Origin: Veillonellales bacterium
GTDB taxonomy: Bacteria > Bacillota > Negativicutes > Veillonellales > Dialisteraceae
NCBI GenBank assembly: GCA_944390485.1
Contig: CALXPQ010000006.1
Span: forward strand, 18,716-82,715
DNA length: 64,000 nucleotides
Reading direction: 5' to 3'
The translations under genes and the position numbers were made by a program. Below are positions 17,581 through 26,557 of this stretch, piece by piece; within the stretch, counting starts at the first letter, position 1, and each line of letters opens with the position of its first letter. The notes below the pieces were generated by a model, which was not told the DNA's origin, searched no databases, and was given only the letters and a program-made list of their open reading frames with translations.

Positions 17581-18681
17581 TCAGACGGTCGCTCCCGCGT
17601 CCCGCGCGGCGTACAGCCCGGGCCCCGCCTCGGAGAGGCAGCCCTTCACGGAGAGCGAGAGCAGTATCATGGTCAGTTTCTTCAGGGGAAGGCCGGTCTC
17701 GGCGAGGAGGGTCTCGGCGGACACGGTCTCTCCCATACAGCAGAAACGATACACCATTTCTTCTTCCAGTGTCAACTGCCGGGGCGGGCTTTTCTCCGCC
17801 GGAGCGTCTTTTTCCGCGCCCCAGCCATACTCGGAGAGGACGTCCTCCGCGCCGGTGCAGCACACCGCGCCCAGCCGGATGAGATGGTTCGTGCCGCGGC
17901 TCATGGAGGACCAGATGCTCCCCGGCACGGCGAAGACATCCCGCCCCTCCTCGAGGGCGAAGTCCGCCGTGATGAGGGAGCCGCTCCGCTCGGCCGCCTC
18001 GGTCACCACGACGGCGCGGCACATGCCGGCGATGATGCGGTTCCGCGCGGGAAACTGCCGACCGAGCGGCCTCGTGCCGAGGGGATATTCCGAGAGGAGC
18101 GTCCCGCCCTGCTCACAGATCTTCCGGAAGAGGTTCCGGTTCTCCGGCGGGTAGGTCACGTCGAGGCCGCAGGCGAGCACCGCCGCGGTGGGCGCCCCGC
18201 CGGCGAGGCAGCCTTCGTGGGAGACGGTGTCGATGCCCCGCGCGCCGCCGGAGACGACCGTGACGCCGGCCCGCGCGAGGCCTTCGGCGATGCTCTTCGC
18301 GGCGTTCACGCCGTACGCCGTGGCTTTCCGCGCGCCCACGACGGCCACGGTCCGCGTCCATACGGGCGCGCTCCCCAGGTAGAAGAGCACCGCCGGCGGA
18401 TTGGCCGTCTCTTTCAGGAGGGGCGGATAGTCGTCGTCCCGCCATGTGCTCACATGGATGTCCCGCGCCCGGAGGGCACGCTCGACGGCCTCCGGGTCTT
18501 CTTTCGCCCGCCAGGCGAGAAATTCCGAAGCGAGCGCCCCGGAAAGGACCCCCGAAGCGCGCAGCTCATCCGGTGAAGCCTTCCACACCGCTTCCGCCGT
18601 GCCGAAATACTCCATGAGCGCCCGGATCCGCTTCGCCCCGAGCCGGGGCATGCCCGGGAGCGCCGCCGCATATCGGTCCAT
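17581..18681 (-). CDS. dprA: DNA processing protein DprA/Smf
   Basis: A 366-residue RecA loader for incoming single-stranded DNA in transformation. Residues 1-60 are SAM-like helix-hairpin-helix, the Rossmann fold spans about 100-290 with VAVVGARKATAYG, SGGARGIDTVSHEG (usual form SGLARGID), FPARNRIIAG and SGSLITADFALEEG, and the C-terminal winged helix (about 300-360) is DML1-like. With comM and yraN nearby this suggests natural-transformation capacity. First gene of the operon. Confidence 0.96.
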   Translation of the reverse strand: MDRYAAALPGMPRLGAKRIRALMEYFGTAEAVWKASPDELRASGVLSGALASEFLAWRAKEDPEAVERALRARDIHVSTWRDDDYPPLLKETANPPAVLFYLGSAPVWTRTVAVVGARKATAYGVNAAKSIAEGLARAGVTVVSGGARGIDTVSHEGCLAGGAPTAAVLACGLDVTYPPENRNLFRKICEQGGTLLSEYPLGTRPLGRQFPARNRIIAGMCRAVVVTEAAERSGSLITADFALEEGRDVFAVPGSIWSSMSRGTNHLIRLGAVCCTGAEDVLSEYGWGAEKDAPAEKSPPRQLTLEEEMVYRFCCMGETVSAETLLAETGLPLKKLTMILLSLSVKGCLSEAGPGLYAARDAGATV

Positions 18682-18748
18682 GCCGCATCCCTCCTTCTAT
18701 TTTTCTTTTTCTTATTATAACGCACGGGCCGCCGGACTCCGGGCACGC

Positions 18749-18775
18749 AAAAAACGCCGCGCAGGGCGGCGTCTT
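18749..18775 (-). terminator. Terminator of the esterase gene
   Basis: Stem ACGCCGC/GCGGCGT followed by TTTTTT on the reverse strand, then GCGTGC, an exact instance of the trailing motif. Confidence 0.82.
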
Positions 18776-18786
18776 TCGTCAGACAT

Positions 18787-19821
18787 TCATTCTCCGTGCA
18801 GGGCTTTCTTCAGGACGCGCACGTATTCGTCCTCCACGAGCCGGCTGTACGCCGTGCCGCGGGCCACGGCCTCGAAGGCGTGGAACGTCCGCGGGTAGAT
18901 GTGGAGTTCCACGGGCACCCCGGCCTGGGCGAGGCGCTGCATGTAGTCGATGACTTCATCGCGGAAGGGCTCCAGCGTGCCGATCATGGAGTACGCCGGC
19001 GGCAGGCCGGACAGGTCCTCCGCGCGGGCGGGCGCCATGTACTCGGTCACCGCGTCGGTCCCGGCGATATCACCGATATACGCATGCCAGCCGTAGCGGT
19101 TCGCGTCGGGATTCCACACGCGGGGATCGGTGGGTTCCGTGCTGGACGGCGTCTCCATGCGGTCGTCGAGCATGGGATAGAGCGGCATCTGGAAGGCCGG
19201 CGTGAATTCGCCCCGGTCCCGTGCGAGGAGCGTCACCGCCGCGCAGAGATTGCCCCCGGCGGACGCCCCGGCCACGGCGATGCGGTCTGCATCCACGCCG
19301 AGCTCCTCCGCATGAGTAAAGAACCACTTGAGGCCGGCGTAGCAGTCTTCCAGCGGCGCCGGGTAGGGATGCTCCGGTGCGAGGCGGTAGTCCACGGCGA
19401 CCACCACGGCCCCCACGTCCTTCACGAAGCGGATGCTCTGCGCTTCATTCTGCTCCGGCACGCCGAAGAGGAATCCGCCCCCGTGGATCCAGTAGATGCC
19501 GGGGAGCGTCCCCTCCGCATGAGCCGGCTCGTAGATGCGGAGCCGCAGCTGGCCCGTGCCGTCTCCGTTCGGCACGTACACGTCATTCACGGAAACCGCC
19601 GCGTCCTTCGGCAGGTTCGGCGAGCCTACGAGCGACGCCGAGCGCTGCTTCAGGAAATCCGGCCCCGTCCGGTCGAGGTCCATGGCGTAGCTCGCCTCGA
19701 AGGCGGGCACCAGCTCCGGATCGAGCTTCGACGCGTAGTCGTCCGCCGCCCATCCCGCGAGCGGCGCGCTGAGCAGCACCCCGGCGAGCAGGGCGCAAAT
19801 GGATCGTTTCAGTCGTTTCAT
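18787..19821 (-). CDS. Exported alpha/beta hydrolase (HSL-type esterase)
   Basis: A 344-residue esterase of the hormone-sensitive lipase family. A signal peptide (KRLKRSICALLAGVLL...GWA) suggests export to the periplasm. The oxyanion motif HGGGF near 113, YRLAPEHPYPA near 150, the nucleophile motif GASAGG near 188, and late Asp and His (DEVIDY, RTFHAFE) form the catalytic set. Natural substrate unknown; short-chain acyl or acetyl esters are typical for the family. Single gene with its own terminator. Confidence 0.9.
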   Translation of the reverse strand: MKRLKRSICALLAGVLLSAPLAGWAADDYASKLDPELVPAFEASYAMDLDRTGPDFLKQRSASLVGSPNLPKDAAVSVNDVYVPNGDGTGQLRLRIYEPAHAEGTLPGIYWIHGGGFLFGVPEQNEAQSIRFVKDVGAVVVAVDYRLAPEHPYPAPLEDCYAGLKWFFTHAEELGVDADRIAVAGASAGGNLCAAVTLLARDRGEFTPAFQMPLYPMLDDRMETPSSTEPTDPRVWNPDANRYGWHAYIGDIAGTDAVTEYMAPARAEDLSGLPPAYSMIGTLEPFRDEVIDYMQRLAQAGVPVELHIYPRTFHAFEAVARGTAYSRLVEDEYVRVLKKALHGE

Positions 19822-19983
19822 GTGAGTTCCTCCTTCCGCCCCGCAGGGCGTCTTCACGGGCGATTGTCCGTCTCTGTTGTTTCCATTATACGGAACATGC
19901 CCGCCGCGCTTCCAATGCTCTCTTTTCATCTCGATCCATGCAGCCGGGGCATATGCCCGCCGGCCCTCCCACAGAAAACGCAC

Positions 19984-20012
19984 AAAAAAACGCAGCCGCC
20001 GCTGCGTCTCTC
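19984..20012 (-). terminator. Terminator of the MFS transporter gene
   Basis: Stem GACGCAGC-GGCG-GCTGCG with TTTTTTT on the reverse strand, 12 bases past the stop. Confidence 0.8.
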
Positions 20013-20024
20013 TGTTTCCTTTCT

Positions 20025-21182
20025 TCAGGCCGTCTCCGCCGCGGCCCGGAGCGTACGCCGCTTCCGGAGCCCCAGCGCGATGAGGACGAAGCTCCCCGCG
20101 AGGAAGGCCAGCCCGCCGGCCACCACCGACGCGATGCCCATGTCGTCGATGATGCGGCCGCACACCGCCGCCGCGATGCACGTGCCCAGATTCGTCGCCA
20201 CGAGGAAGAGCGCGTTCGCAAAGTCCGGCACATGGGGCGCGGCCGAGGTGATCCAGTACTGGTGGATGTTCGCGCCGATGCCCGCGAGGATTCCCCAGAC
20301 TACGAGAAGGACCGCTGTGGGGATCGCTGCGCCTTCCGCGAGTCCCAGCCCGACGTAGACGAGGCCGAGCGCCGCCGGGAAGAAGAAGACCGTCTGCGCC
20401 GCCCGCACGGAAAGGAGCCGCCCCGCGATGAGATTGCCCGCGATATTCATGAGCCCGTACACGAGAAGCGCCGCGCTCACCCACGCCGCCGGCCACCGGG
20501 CCGCGCGCTCCAGATAGTCCGCGAGGTAGCTGAATACGCCGAAGATGCTCCCGTTAAGGCAGACCACCGCGAGGAAGGCCAGCCAGAGATTGGCCTCCTT
20601 CAGCACGCGGAGCTGCGAGCCGTAGGACAGGACCCGGTCCGCCGGCATGGGCCGCACGAAGAGGATCGTCGCCAGGAGCGCCGCGCCGCTCGCCGCCGCG
20701 AAGACGAGCATGGCCGCCGTGAGGGAGACCGCCCCGGCGACGGCGCTCACCACGGGCACGCCGAGCACCATCCCCGCGGAGACGCCCACCATGACTTTCG
20801 CCGCCGCTTTCGGCGCTTCCTCCGGCCCGGCCGCCGCCGACGCCGCCGCGAAGGCGAGCGAGATGTACACCGGATGGAGGAAAGCCGGCACGGTGCGCGC
20901 GAGGAGGAGCACCGTGAAATCCTCCGCGAAGGCGGAGACGAGGCTGCACGCGGTGAACGCCGCCAGCACGGCGATCATGACCGCGCGGCGGTCGAAGCGC
21001 GACAGGAGGAGCGGCAGCACCGGCCCCGACACCGCCACGGCGAGCGCGAAGAGACTCACCAGCAGCCCCGCCGCGGAGATGTCCACGCCGTATCGCGCCG
21101 CGATGAGCGGCAGGATGCCGATGACCCCCATCTCCGTATTGATGATGCTGAACACGCCGAACGTAAGGATGAAAATAAGCAT
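20025..21182 (-). CDS. MFS transporter (AraJ/YdhP-like efflux group)
   Basis: A 385-residue major-facilitator protein with about 12 hydrophobic segments. The ATG at 21182 opens directly into helix 1 (LIFILTFGVFSIINTEMGVIGILP), a start typical of the sugar-efflux/AraJ group, and a basic loop (LLLSRFDRRAVM) follows helix 2. These carriers export sugars, arabinose-like compounds or drugs; the substrate is not predictable. Divergent from yraN with a shared 205-base promoter region. Confidence 0.85.
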   Translation of the reverse strand: MLIFILTFGVFSIINTEMGVIGILPLIAARYGVDISAAGLLVSLFALAVAVSGPVLPLLLSRFDRRAVMIAVLAAFTACSLVSAFAEDFTVLLLARTVPAFLHPVYISLAFAAASAAAGPEEAPKAAAKVMVGVSAGMVLGVPVVSAVAGAVSLTAAMLVFAAASGAALLATILFVRPMPADRVLSYGSQLRVLKEANLWLAFLAVVCLNGSIFGVFSYLADYLERAARWPAAWVSAALLVYGLMNIAGNLIAGRLLSVRAAQTVFFFPAALGLVYVGLGLAEGAAIPTAVLLVVWGILAGIGANIHQYWITSAAPHVPDFANALFLVATNLGTCIAAAVCGRIIDDMGIASVVAGGLAFLAGSFVLIALGLRKRRTLRAAAETA

Positions 21183-21317
21183 AGGTCCCTTTCCTTTCTC
21201 TCTGCACCGCAGAACTTCTTTGCCCGTATTATACGGAAGGGCCCTGCCCATAATCCAATACTTTTGCCGGCGGCTGCCGATGCTCCGCAGGCATGTGCCG
21301 CCCGCGCGGCGCGCGTC

Positions 21318-21346
21318 TTGATAAATGGCCCGCATGGGACTATGAT
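21318..21346 (+). promoter_or_regulatory. Promoter of yraN-tag-comM
   Basis: TTGATA, 17 bases, TATGAT. A -10-like TATAAT for the divergent MFS gene lies at 21228-21233 on the reverse strand. Confidence 0.72.
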
Positions 21347-21387
21347 GAAAACAGATATGTATTGACAGTCTGACGGAAGGAGGAGCC

Positions 21388-21741
21388 ATGGGACACACGG
21401 AGCTGGGCCGGGCGGGAGAGACTCTCGCCCTTGCCTATCTGGAGCGGAAGGGCATGCGCTGCGCCGCCCGGAATTTCCGCCGCCTCCACGGAGAGCTGGA
21501 CCTCGTCATGGAGGACGGGCGGACGCTCGTCTTCGTGGAAGTGAAGACCCGGCGCAGCCTCCGGCGGGGCACGCCGGCCGAAGCGGTCACGCCGGCGAAG
21601 CAGCGCCATCTCCGCTGGTGCGCCGAAGCGTACTGCGCGGAGCACCGCATCGAAGGCCGCCCGATCCGCTTCGACGTGGTGGAAGTCCTTGCGCTCCCCG
21701 GCGCCGCGCCCCGCCTCCGCCATATCCCGGACGCGTTCTGA
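21388..21741 (+). CDS. yraN: YraN/UPF0102 nuclease-fold protein
   Basis: A 117-residue protein with the PD-(D/E)XK-like core: LGRAGETLA near the N-terminus, GELDLVMED near 36 and VFVEVKTRR near 48, giving the E...D...E-x-K set. It belongs to a family often placed between rnhB and comM; rnhB is absent here. Presumed structure-specific nuclease or Holliday-junction-related. The ATG is preceded by GGAAGGAGGAGCC. Confidence 0.92.
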   Translation: MGHTELGRAGETLALAYLERKGMRCAARNFRRLHGELDLVMEDGRTLVFVEVKTRRSLRRGTPAEAVTPAKQRHLRWCAEAYCAEHRIEGRPIRFDVVEVLALPGAAPRLRHIPDAF

Positions 21742-21763
21742 CCTCAAGAAAGGAGGCCTGCCT

Positions 21764-22324
21764 GTGATTTCTGATGCCCTCCGCTGCCCCTGGCCGCATT
21801 ACGATCCCCTGCTGCGGGACTACCACGACCGCCGCTGGTGCCGCCCCGTCCATGATGAGGACGAGCTCTTCGCCCTGCTCGTGCTGGAGAGCTTCTCCGT
21901 AGGCCTCTCGTGGCGTCTCGTCCTGCATAAAGAAGCGCTCTTCCGCGCGCACTGCGAAGGGCTCCGGCCTGCCGCCTGCGCCGCTTTCGGCCCGGACAGG
22001 GAAGAAGAGCTCATGGCGCTCCCCGGGATGATCCATCACCGCGGCAAGATCCGAAGCATCGGAGAGAATGCCCGTGCTTTCCTCCGCATCGAGGCGGAGC
22101 ACGGCAGCTTCGACCGCTTCCTCTGGGATCACGTGGGCGGCGTCCCCGTCGACCACCGGCCGGAGACCGTGGCGGACGTGCCCGCCCGGAGCCCCCTCTC
22201 GGAGCAGCTCAGCCACGAGCTCAGGCGGTACGGCTTCCGCTACATGGGGCCGGTCATCACCTACTCCTACCTGCAGGCGGCCGGCCTCGTGAACGACCAT
22301 CTCCTCTCCTGTCCCTTCCGCTGA
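21764..22324 (+). CDS. tag: DNA-3-methyladenine glycosylase I
   Basis: A 186-residue TagI-type base-excision enzyme. The GTG at 21764 has AAAGGAGG 7 bases upstream and gives the standard N-terminus (RCPW...DPLLRDYHDRRW). Zinc ligands Cys near 8, His near 21 and the C-terminal His and Cys in NDHLLSCP are present, with GLSWRLVLHKE and HHRGKIRS conserved. It excises N3-methyladenine. Middle gene of yraN-tag-comM. Confidence 0.93.
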   Translation: MISDALRCPWPHYDPLLRDYHDRRWCRPVHDEDELFALLVLESFSVGLSWRLVLHKEALFRAHCEGLRPAACAAFGPDREEELMALPGMIHHRGKIRSIGENARAFLRIEAEHGSFDRFLWDHVGGVPVDHRPETVADVPARSPLSEQLSHELRRYGFRYMGPVITYSYLQAAGLVNDHLLSCPFR

Positions 22325-22354
22325 CAGGCTGTCGCGATTGCAAGGGAGGTATCC

Positions 22355-23869
22355 ATGTTTGCTCAGTCATACGGCGCTGTCACCTTTGGCCTCAGCGGCC
22401 ACATCATCACCGTCGAAGTGGACATCAGCGCGCACGTGCCCAGCTTCGACATCGTCGGCCTCCCCGCCGCGGCGGTGAAGGAATCGAAAGAGCGGGTGCG
22501 CTCGGCCATCCGGAACTCCGGCTACCGCTTCCCCGTGTACAAGATCACCGTGAACCTCGCGCCGGCGGACCTGAAGAAAGAAGGCTCCGGCCTCGACCTG
22601 CCCATCGCGGTGGGCATCCTCGCCGCGAGCGGCCAGCTCCCGGAAGAAGCCCTCGCGGGCTGCCTTTTCCTCGGCGAGCTGTCCCTCCGGGGCGAGCTGC
22701 GCCCTGTGCCGGGCATCCTCTCCATGGTCCTCGCGGGCAAAGAGGCGGGCTTCACGAAATATTTCATGGCCCCGGACGCCGCGCAGGAAGCGCTCCTCGC
22801 GGACGGGATCGAAGCGTACGGCCCGGCCACGCTCGCCGACCTCGCCGAAGGCCTCCTGGGCCGCGCGCCTCTCGCGCCCGCCGAGCGCCGCGACCCGCTG
22901 CCCGCGCCGGAGGAAACGGACGATCTGGCGGACGTGCAGGGCCAGCTCGTGGCCAAGCGCGCTCTCGAGATCGCCGCGGCGGGCGCGCACAATCTCCTCA
23001 TGACCGGCCCGCCCGGCGCGGGCAAGACCATGCTCGCCCGACGCATCACCACCATCCTCCCGCCCATGACCGACGAGGAAGCCCTCGAAGTGACGAAGAT
23101 CTACAGCGTGGCCGGCCTCTTCAAGGCGGAGCGCATCCTCCGGGCCCGGCCTTTCCGCAGCCCGCACCACACCATCTCCACGGCGGGCCTCATCGGCGGC
23201 GGCTCCATCCCCCGTCCCGGCGAAGTGACCCTCGCCCACCGGGGCGTGCTCTTCCTGGACGAGCTGCCGGAATTTCCCCGTTCCGCGCTGGAAGTGCTGC
23301 GCCAGCCCCTCGAAGACCGGGTGGTGCACATCGCCCGGGCGAGCGCGTCCTTCACCTACCCGGCGGATTTCATCCTCATCGCCGCCATGAATCCCTGCCC
23401 CTGCGGCTACCTGGGCGACCCCGACCGGGAATGCACCTGCACCGACGGCGAAATCCAGCGATACCGGCGGAAAATCTCCGGCCCGCTCCTCGACCGCATC
23501 GACCTCCACGTGTCCGTGGCGCGCCCGAAATACAGCGAGCTCACCGCGTCCGTGCGGGTCGAATCGTCCGCTGCCGTCGCCGCCCGCGTGGCCGAAGCGC
23601 GCCGCCTCCAGCGGGAGCGCCTCGCCCCGTGGCGCCTCCATACGAACAGCGAGATGAGCCGCCGGCAGATGCAGGAGACCTGCCCGCTCGACCGGGAAGG
23701 AAGCGCGCTCCTCCGGCAGGTCTTCGAATCCCTCCGCCTCTCCGCCCGGAGCTACGACCGCATCATCAAGGTGGCCCGCACCATCGCCGACCTCGCGGGC
23801 CGCGCCTCCATCGCGGCCGAGGACGTCGCCGAAGCGGTGAGCTTCCGCAACAGGATCTCCGTAAAATGA
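22355..23869 (+). CDS. comM: ComM/YifB AAA+ ATPase
   Basis: A 504-residue Mg-chelatase-like ATPase. ComM drives branch migration during natural transformation. The N-terminal ChlI-like domain (1-170) includes ADLKKEGSGLDLPIAVGIL; Walker A is GPPGAGKTM near 214, followed by PFRSPHHTIS, GVLFLDELPEF (Walker B), and AAMNPCPCGY with its Cys pair; the C-terminal lid (SARSYDRIIKVARTIADL) is standard. Full length. Confidence 0.96.
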   Translation: MFAQSYGAVTFGLSGHIITVEVDISAHVPSFDIVGLPAAAVKESKERVRSAIRNSGYRFPVYKITVNLAPADLKKEGSGLDLPIAVGILAASGQLPEEALAGCLFLGELSLRGELRPVPGILSMVLAGKEAGFTKYFMAPDAAQEALLADGIEAYGPATLADLAEGLLGRAPLAPAERRDPLPAPEETDDLADVQGQLVAKRALEIAAAGAHNLLMTGPPGAGKTMLARRITTILPPMTDEEALEVTKIYSVAGLFKAERILRARPFRSPHHTISTAGLIGGGSIPRPGEVTLAHRGVLFLDELPEFPRSALEVLRQPLEDRVVHIARASASFTYPADFILIAAMNPCPCGYLGDPDRECTCTDGEIQRYRRKISGPLLDRIDLHVSVARPKYSELTASVRVESSAAVAARVAEARRLQRERLAPWRLHTNSEMSRRQMQETCPLDREGSALLRQVFESLRLSARSYDRIIKVARTIADLAGRASIAAEDVAEAVSFRNRISVK

Positions 23870-23874
23870 ACGGT

Positions 23875-23904
23875 CCCTGCCGCTCTCCCGCGGCGGGGCT
23901 TTTT
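23875..23904 (+). terminator. Terminator of yraN-tag-comM
   Basis: Stem CCCTGCCGC/GCGGCGGGG followed by CTTTTTC. Confidence 0.78.
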
Positions 23905-23969
23905 CATGGCCGGACATGCGGCGGCCTTTTTCATGCCCCTGCCGTATGGGATTCGATTCTGGATAAGTA

Positions 23970-24007
23970 TTCGACCCCGCCCGCGGCGCTGTCTATAATA
24001 CAGACAG
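23970..24007 (+). promoter_or_regulatory. Promoter with operator-like palindrome
   Basis: TATAAT at 23994-23999 with a weak TTCGAC 18 bases upstream. The -10 sits inside a perfect inverted repeat CTGTCT-N7-AGACAG (23989-24007), positioned to act as a repressor site. Confidence 0.6.
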
Positions 24008-24044
24008 TAAGGAAACCGGAGATTCTGAAAAGGAGGAAATCTGC

Positions 24045-24764
24045 ATGAAACTGAAATCCATCGCTCTCGCGGCCGCTGCCGCACTCTGCCTCTTCGCCGC
24101 GCCCGCCGACGCGAAGACCATCGTCAATCCCGACGGCTCCCAGCCCCTCGTCCACTGGGCCATCCTGCAGTCGTCCGACGGCCAGATGCCGGCCATGCAG
24201 CGCATGGCGGCGGAAAACGTCGCGCCTTACGCCGCGAAAGAAGACGGCACGTACATCCTCTACGGCGGCGTAGACAAGGCCAATCCGAACATCCAGCGGC
24301 TGCTCGAGATCTACCGCGATGAAGCCGCCTACCAGGTCCACCGCGGCAGCGAAGGCTTCCGCAACTACCAGATCGCCCGGGCGACCATCCTCGAACAGCT
24401 CATCATCATGGAAGCGGACCCCTTCATGCTGGAGAGCAAGGATGCCGGCACGGGCACCACCGTGCGCATGCACTACACCGTCGTCCGTCCGGAAGCGCTG
24501 GACGCCTACAAAGCGGCGCTCCGCACGATGATCGAGACCTCCATGGATACCGAGGACGGCACGCTCGCCCTTATGGCCACCACGGAAAAGAAACACAGCA
24601 ATATCTTCCACACCCTCGAGATCTACACCGATGACGCGGCGTACGACGCACACGTCCGCTCCGACGCGTACCGCACCTTCGTGGAGACCACCGCTCCGAT
24701 GATCGAAGAAGAAAACTTCATCGAGAATCTGCCCACGAAGATCACCCTCAGCGACAAACCCTGA
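24045..24764 (+). CDS. Exported protein with two monooxygenase-like (ABM) domains
   Basis: A 239-residue protein with a signal peptide (MKLKSIALAAAAALCLFAAP...) and two dimeric alpha-beta barrel units in tandem, about residues 36-115 and 138-215. Each has a strand-helix pattern ending in an EIYRDEAAYQVHRGS- or EIYTDDAAYDAHVRS-type motif followed by an aromatic helix, as in quinol monooxygenase YgiN-like proteins. Export to the periplasm and duplication are unusual for this fold. Enzymatic role unproven. Confidence 0.78.
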   Translation: MKLKSIALAAAAALCLFAAPADAKTIVNPDGSQPLVHWAILQSSDGQMPAMQRMAAENVAPYAAKEDGTYILYGGVDKANPNIQRLLEIYRDEAAYQVHRGSEGFRNYQIARATILEQLIIMEADPFMLESKDAGTGTTVRMHYTVVRPEALDAYKAALRTMIETSMDTEDGTLALMATTEKKHSNIFHTLEIYTDDAAYDAHVRSDAYRTFVETTAPMIEEENFIENLPTKITLSDKP

Positions 24765-24784
24765 GCCTTCTCTCTGTAACCACA

Positions 24785-24817
24785 CAAAAAAACGCAGGAC
24801 CCTGTCCTGCGTTTTTT
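24785..24817. terminator. Bidirectional terminator between converging genes
   Basis: Perfect stem CGCAGGAC-CCT-GTCCTGCG with A-run left and T-run right. Confidence 0.88.
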
Positions 24818-24830
24818 GCTGCGCCGCGGC

Positions 24831-25451
24831 TCAGCGGATGAAATTCGTCATGCGGAACGGCTCCCGCTCCGGCTTTTCGATGCCGGCCTGCCGCCCCGCC
24901 TCGATGCACTTCAGGAGCCACGCCATGTTGTTTCCCAGCGTGCGCATCGTCTGGAGCCCCTCTTCGTCCTTCCGCACGTCGTCCGGCGTGAAGCCGTGCA
25001 CCTGATTCCAGTACTGCGACGTGACGATGGGCATATTGTTCATGGAGAAAAATTTATTGATCTGCCCGAACGCCGCGCTCGCGCCGCCCCGGCGGCAGCT
25101 CACCACCGCCGCGGCCGGCTTGCCGTCGAACCGGCCGCCCGCCGCGTAGAACAGGCGGTCCAGGAACGCGAGGAGCTGGCCTGCCGCGCAGGCGTAGTAC
25201 ACCGGCGAACCCACGATGAATCCGTCGATGCCGTCGAGCGCGTCCAGCACTTCATTCACCTTGTCTTCCACGAAGCACCGCCCCGTCGTCCGGCACCGGT
25301 TGCACGCGATGCACCCCGCCACGGGCGCGCCGCCCACGTGCAGGAACTCCGTCTCGATGCCGTTCCGTTCCAGCGCGTCCGCCGCCTCGCGGAGCGCCGT
25401 GTACGTGCAGCCCCGCGCGTGGGGACTGCCGTTGATGAGCATGACTTTCAT
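24831..25451 (-). CDS. NADPH-dependent FMN reductase-like flavoprotein with Cys cluster
   Basis: A 206-residue flavodoxin-fold oxidoreductase. The FMN phosphate loop NGSPHARGCTYTAL is at the N-terminus, GSPVYYACAAGQL near 80 contacts the flavin, and the insert GCIACNRCRTTGRC near 47 has the closely spaced cysteines of iron-sulfur flavoprotein/multimeric flavodoxin WrbA-like proteins. It probably transfers electrons from NAD(P)H or ferredoxin to a quinone, nitro or metal acceptor. Single gene. Confidence 0.85.
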   Translation of the reverse strand: MKVMLINGSPHARGCTYTALREAADALERNGIETEFLHVGGAPVAGCIACNRCRTTGRCFVEDKVNEVLDALDGIDGFIVGSPVYYACAAGQLLAFLDRLFYAAGGRFDGKPAAAVVSCRRGGASAAFGQINKFFSMNNMPIVTSQYWNQVHGFTPDDVRKDEEGLQTMRTLGNNMAWLLKCIEAGRQAGIEKPEREPFRMTNFIR

Positions 25452-25506
25452 TGCCGATCCCTCCTCCGCCCCGCACCGCGCGGGGCTTTTTCTTTCATTA
25501 TACGGC

Positions 25507-25535
25507 AAAAGCGCAGAGGCCGCCCCTGCGCTTTT
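25507..25535 (-). terminator. Terminator of the Mrr-type endonuclease gene
   Basis: Stem AAGCGCAG/CTGCGCTT with T-run on the reverse strand. Confidence 0.78.
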
Positions 25536-25539
25536 CTAT

Positions 25540-26490
25540 TCATTCTTCATATTCGTTGAATACGTCCGTGTCCACCGCCTTGATCTCGAAGACCTTGCGC
25601 GTGCGCACGCCGAAATTGTACTCGATCATGTAATTGGTGAGCTTCTCCCCGTCCATGAGGATGATGTGCTGCTTCTCCGCATATTCCTTCGCCTGCCGGC
25701 TGAAGCTGGACGTGGTCACGAAGAGCCCCTGTCCGCCTTTCCCGGCGATGGCGCCTACGAACGCCTGCACCTCCGGCCGCCCCACCACGTGGTCCTTGCC
25801 CCATTTTTTCGCCTGAATGTAAATGAGATCAAAGCCGAGCTTGTCCTCCATGATGATGCCGTCGATACCTTCGTCGCCCGCATAGGAGGTGGTGCGCCCC
25901 GCGTTTTCAAAGGTGCCGTAGCCCATCTTCGCCATAAGGTCGAGCACCATCTGTTCGAACGCCTTCGGAGAAATGCGCATGACTTCTTCCATCAGCGCAT
26001 CCTGCAATTCTCTGTGAATTTTCTGGAACGCGTTTTCAAAAGCATCGTCCGGCGTTTCCGTACTGTCGTCTATTTTTTCTACAGGCTGAGACACCCCGGT
26101 CTCCTCTTCTGCAGCGGTTTTTCCCGCTGTATTTTGCTCCGTCTCATCCTCTCCGACAAATTCACGGAAGGAAGAATACCGGCTCAGCCATTGACTATCT
26201 ACGACTTCCGGCAAATTTTCCAGCGCTTTCTTCCCTTCTTCGGTAATGACCACTTCGCCGCGCCGCGGTTTATCAATGAGTCCCGCTTTGCTCAAATAGG
26301 TGCTCGCCCATCCCACGCGATTGGCAAAATACGTCTGCTGCTTGCTGGGAAGGAGTTCCGCCACATCGTCATCACTTAGATTAAAATAGGCTTTCATTGC
26401 CTCCCGCACTTCTTTGATTTTCCTCGACTGACCGTCACTCAAAAACCGTAACATGGGCGCCTGAAACTCGTAATATTTCGGTACCGGCAT
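25540..26490 (-). CDS. mrr: Mrr-type restriction endonuclease
   Basis: A 316-residue modification-dependent endonuclease. The start at 26490 (MPVPKYYEFQAPML) matches the usual Mrr N-terminus and has a GAAGGGATATGAGG site; the longer in-frame ATG at 26520 would lie on the transcription start. Residues 1-95 are the winged-helix Mrr_N domain, about 105-165 is an acidic linker, and 175-316 is the nuclease, with FEQMVLDLMAKMGYG, DEGIDGII and IYIQAKKW giving the D...Q-x-K catalytic set. No methylase is nearby, consistent with cutting methylated foreign DNA. The linker region is less GC-rich than its neighbours. Confidence 0.9.
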   Translation of the reverse strand: MPVPKYYEFQAPMLRFLSDGQSRKIKEVREAMKAYFNLSDDDVAELLPSKQQTYFANRVGWASTYLSKAGLIDKPRRGEVVITEEGKKALENLPEVVDSQWLSRYSSFREFVGEDETEQNTAGKTAAEEETGVSQPVEKIDDSTETPDDAFENAFQKIHRELQDALMEEVMRISPKAFEQMVLDLMAKMGYGTFENAGRTTSYAGDEGIDGIIMEDKLGFDLIYIQAKKWGKDHVVGRPEVQAFVGAIAGKGGQGLFVTTSSFSRQAKEYAEKQHIILMDGEKLTNYMIEYNFGVRTRKVFEIKAVDTDVFNEYEE

Positions 26491-26528
26491 ATCCTCATAT
26501 CCCTTCTGTTTCATTTCCATTGCTTTGT

Positions 26529-26534
26529 ATTATA
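26529..26534 (-). promoter_or_regulatory. -10 element of the mrr promoter
   Basis: TATAAT on the reverse strand, 38 bases before the preferred start; no convincing -35. Confidence 0.5.
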
Positions 26535-26557
26535 TCAAAATTTTCACAGTGACACAG

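Noticed and set aside
15302..18154. Long forward-strand frame opposite topA and dprA
   Set aside because: Antisense of well-conserved genes, no ribosome site, no recognisable motifs.
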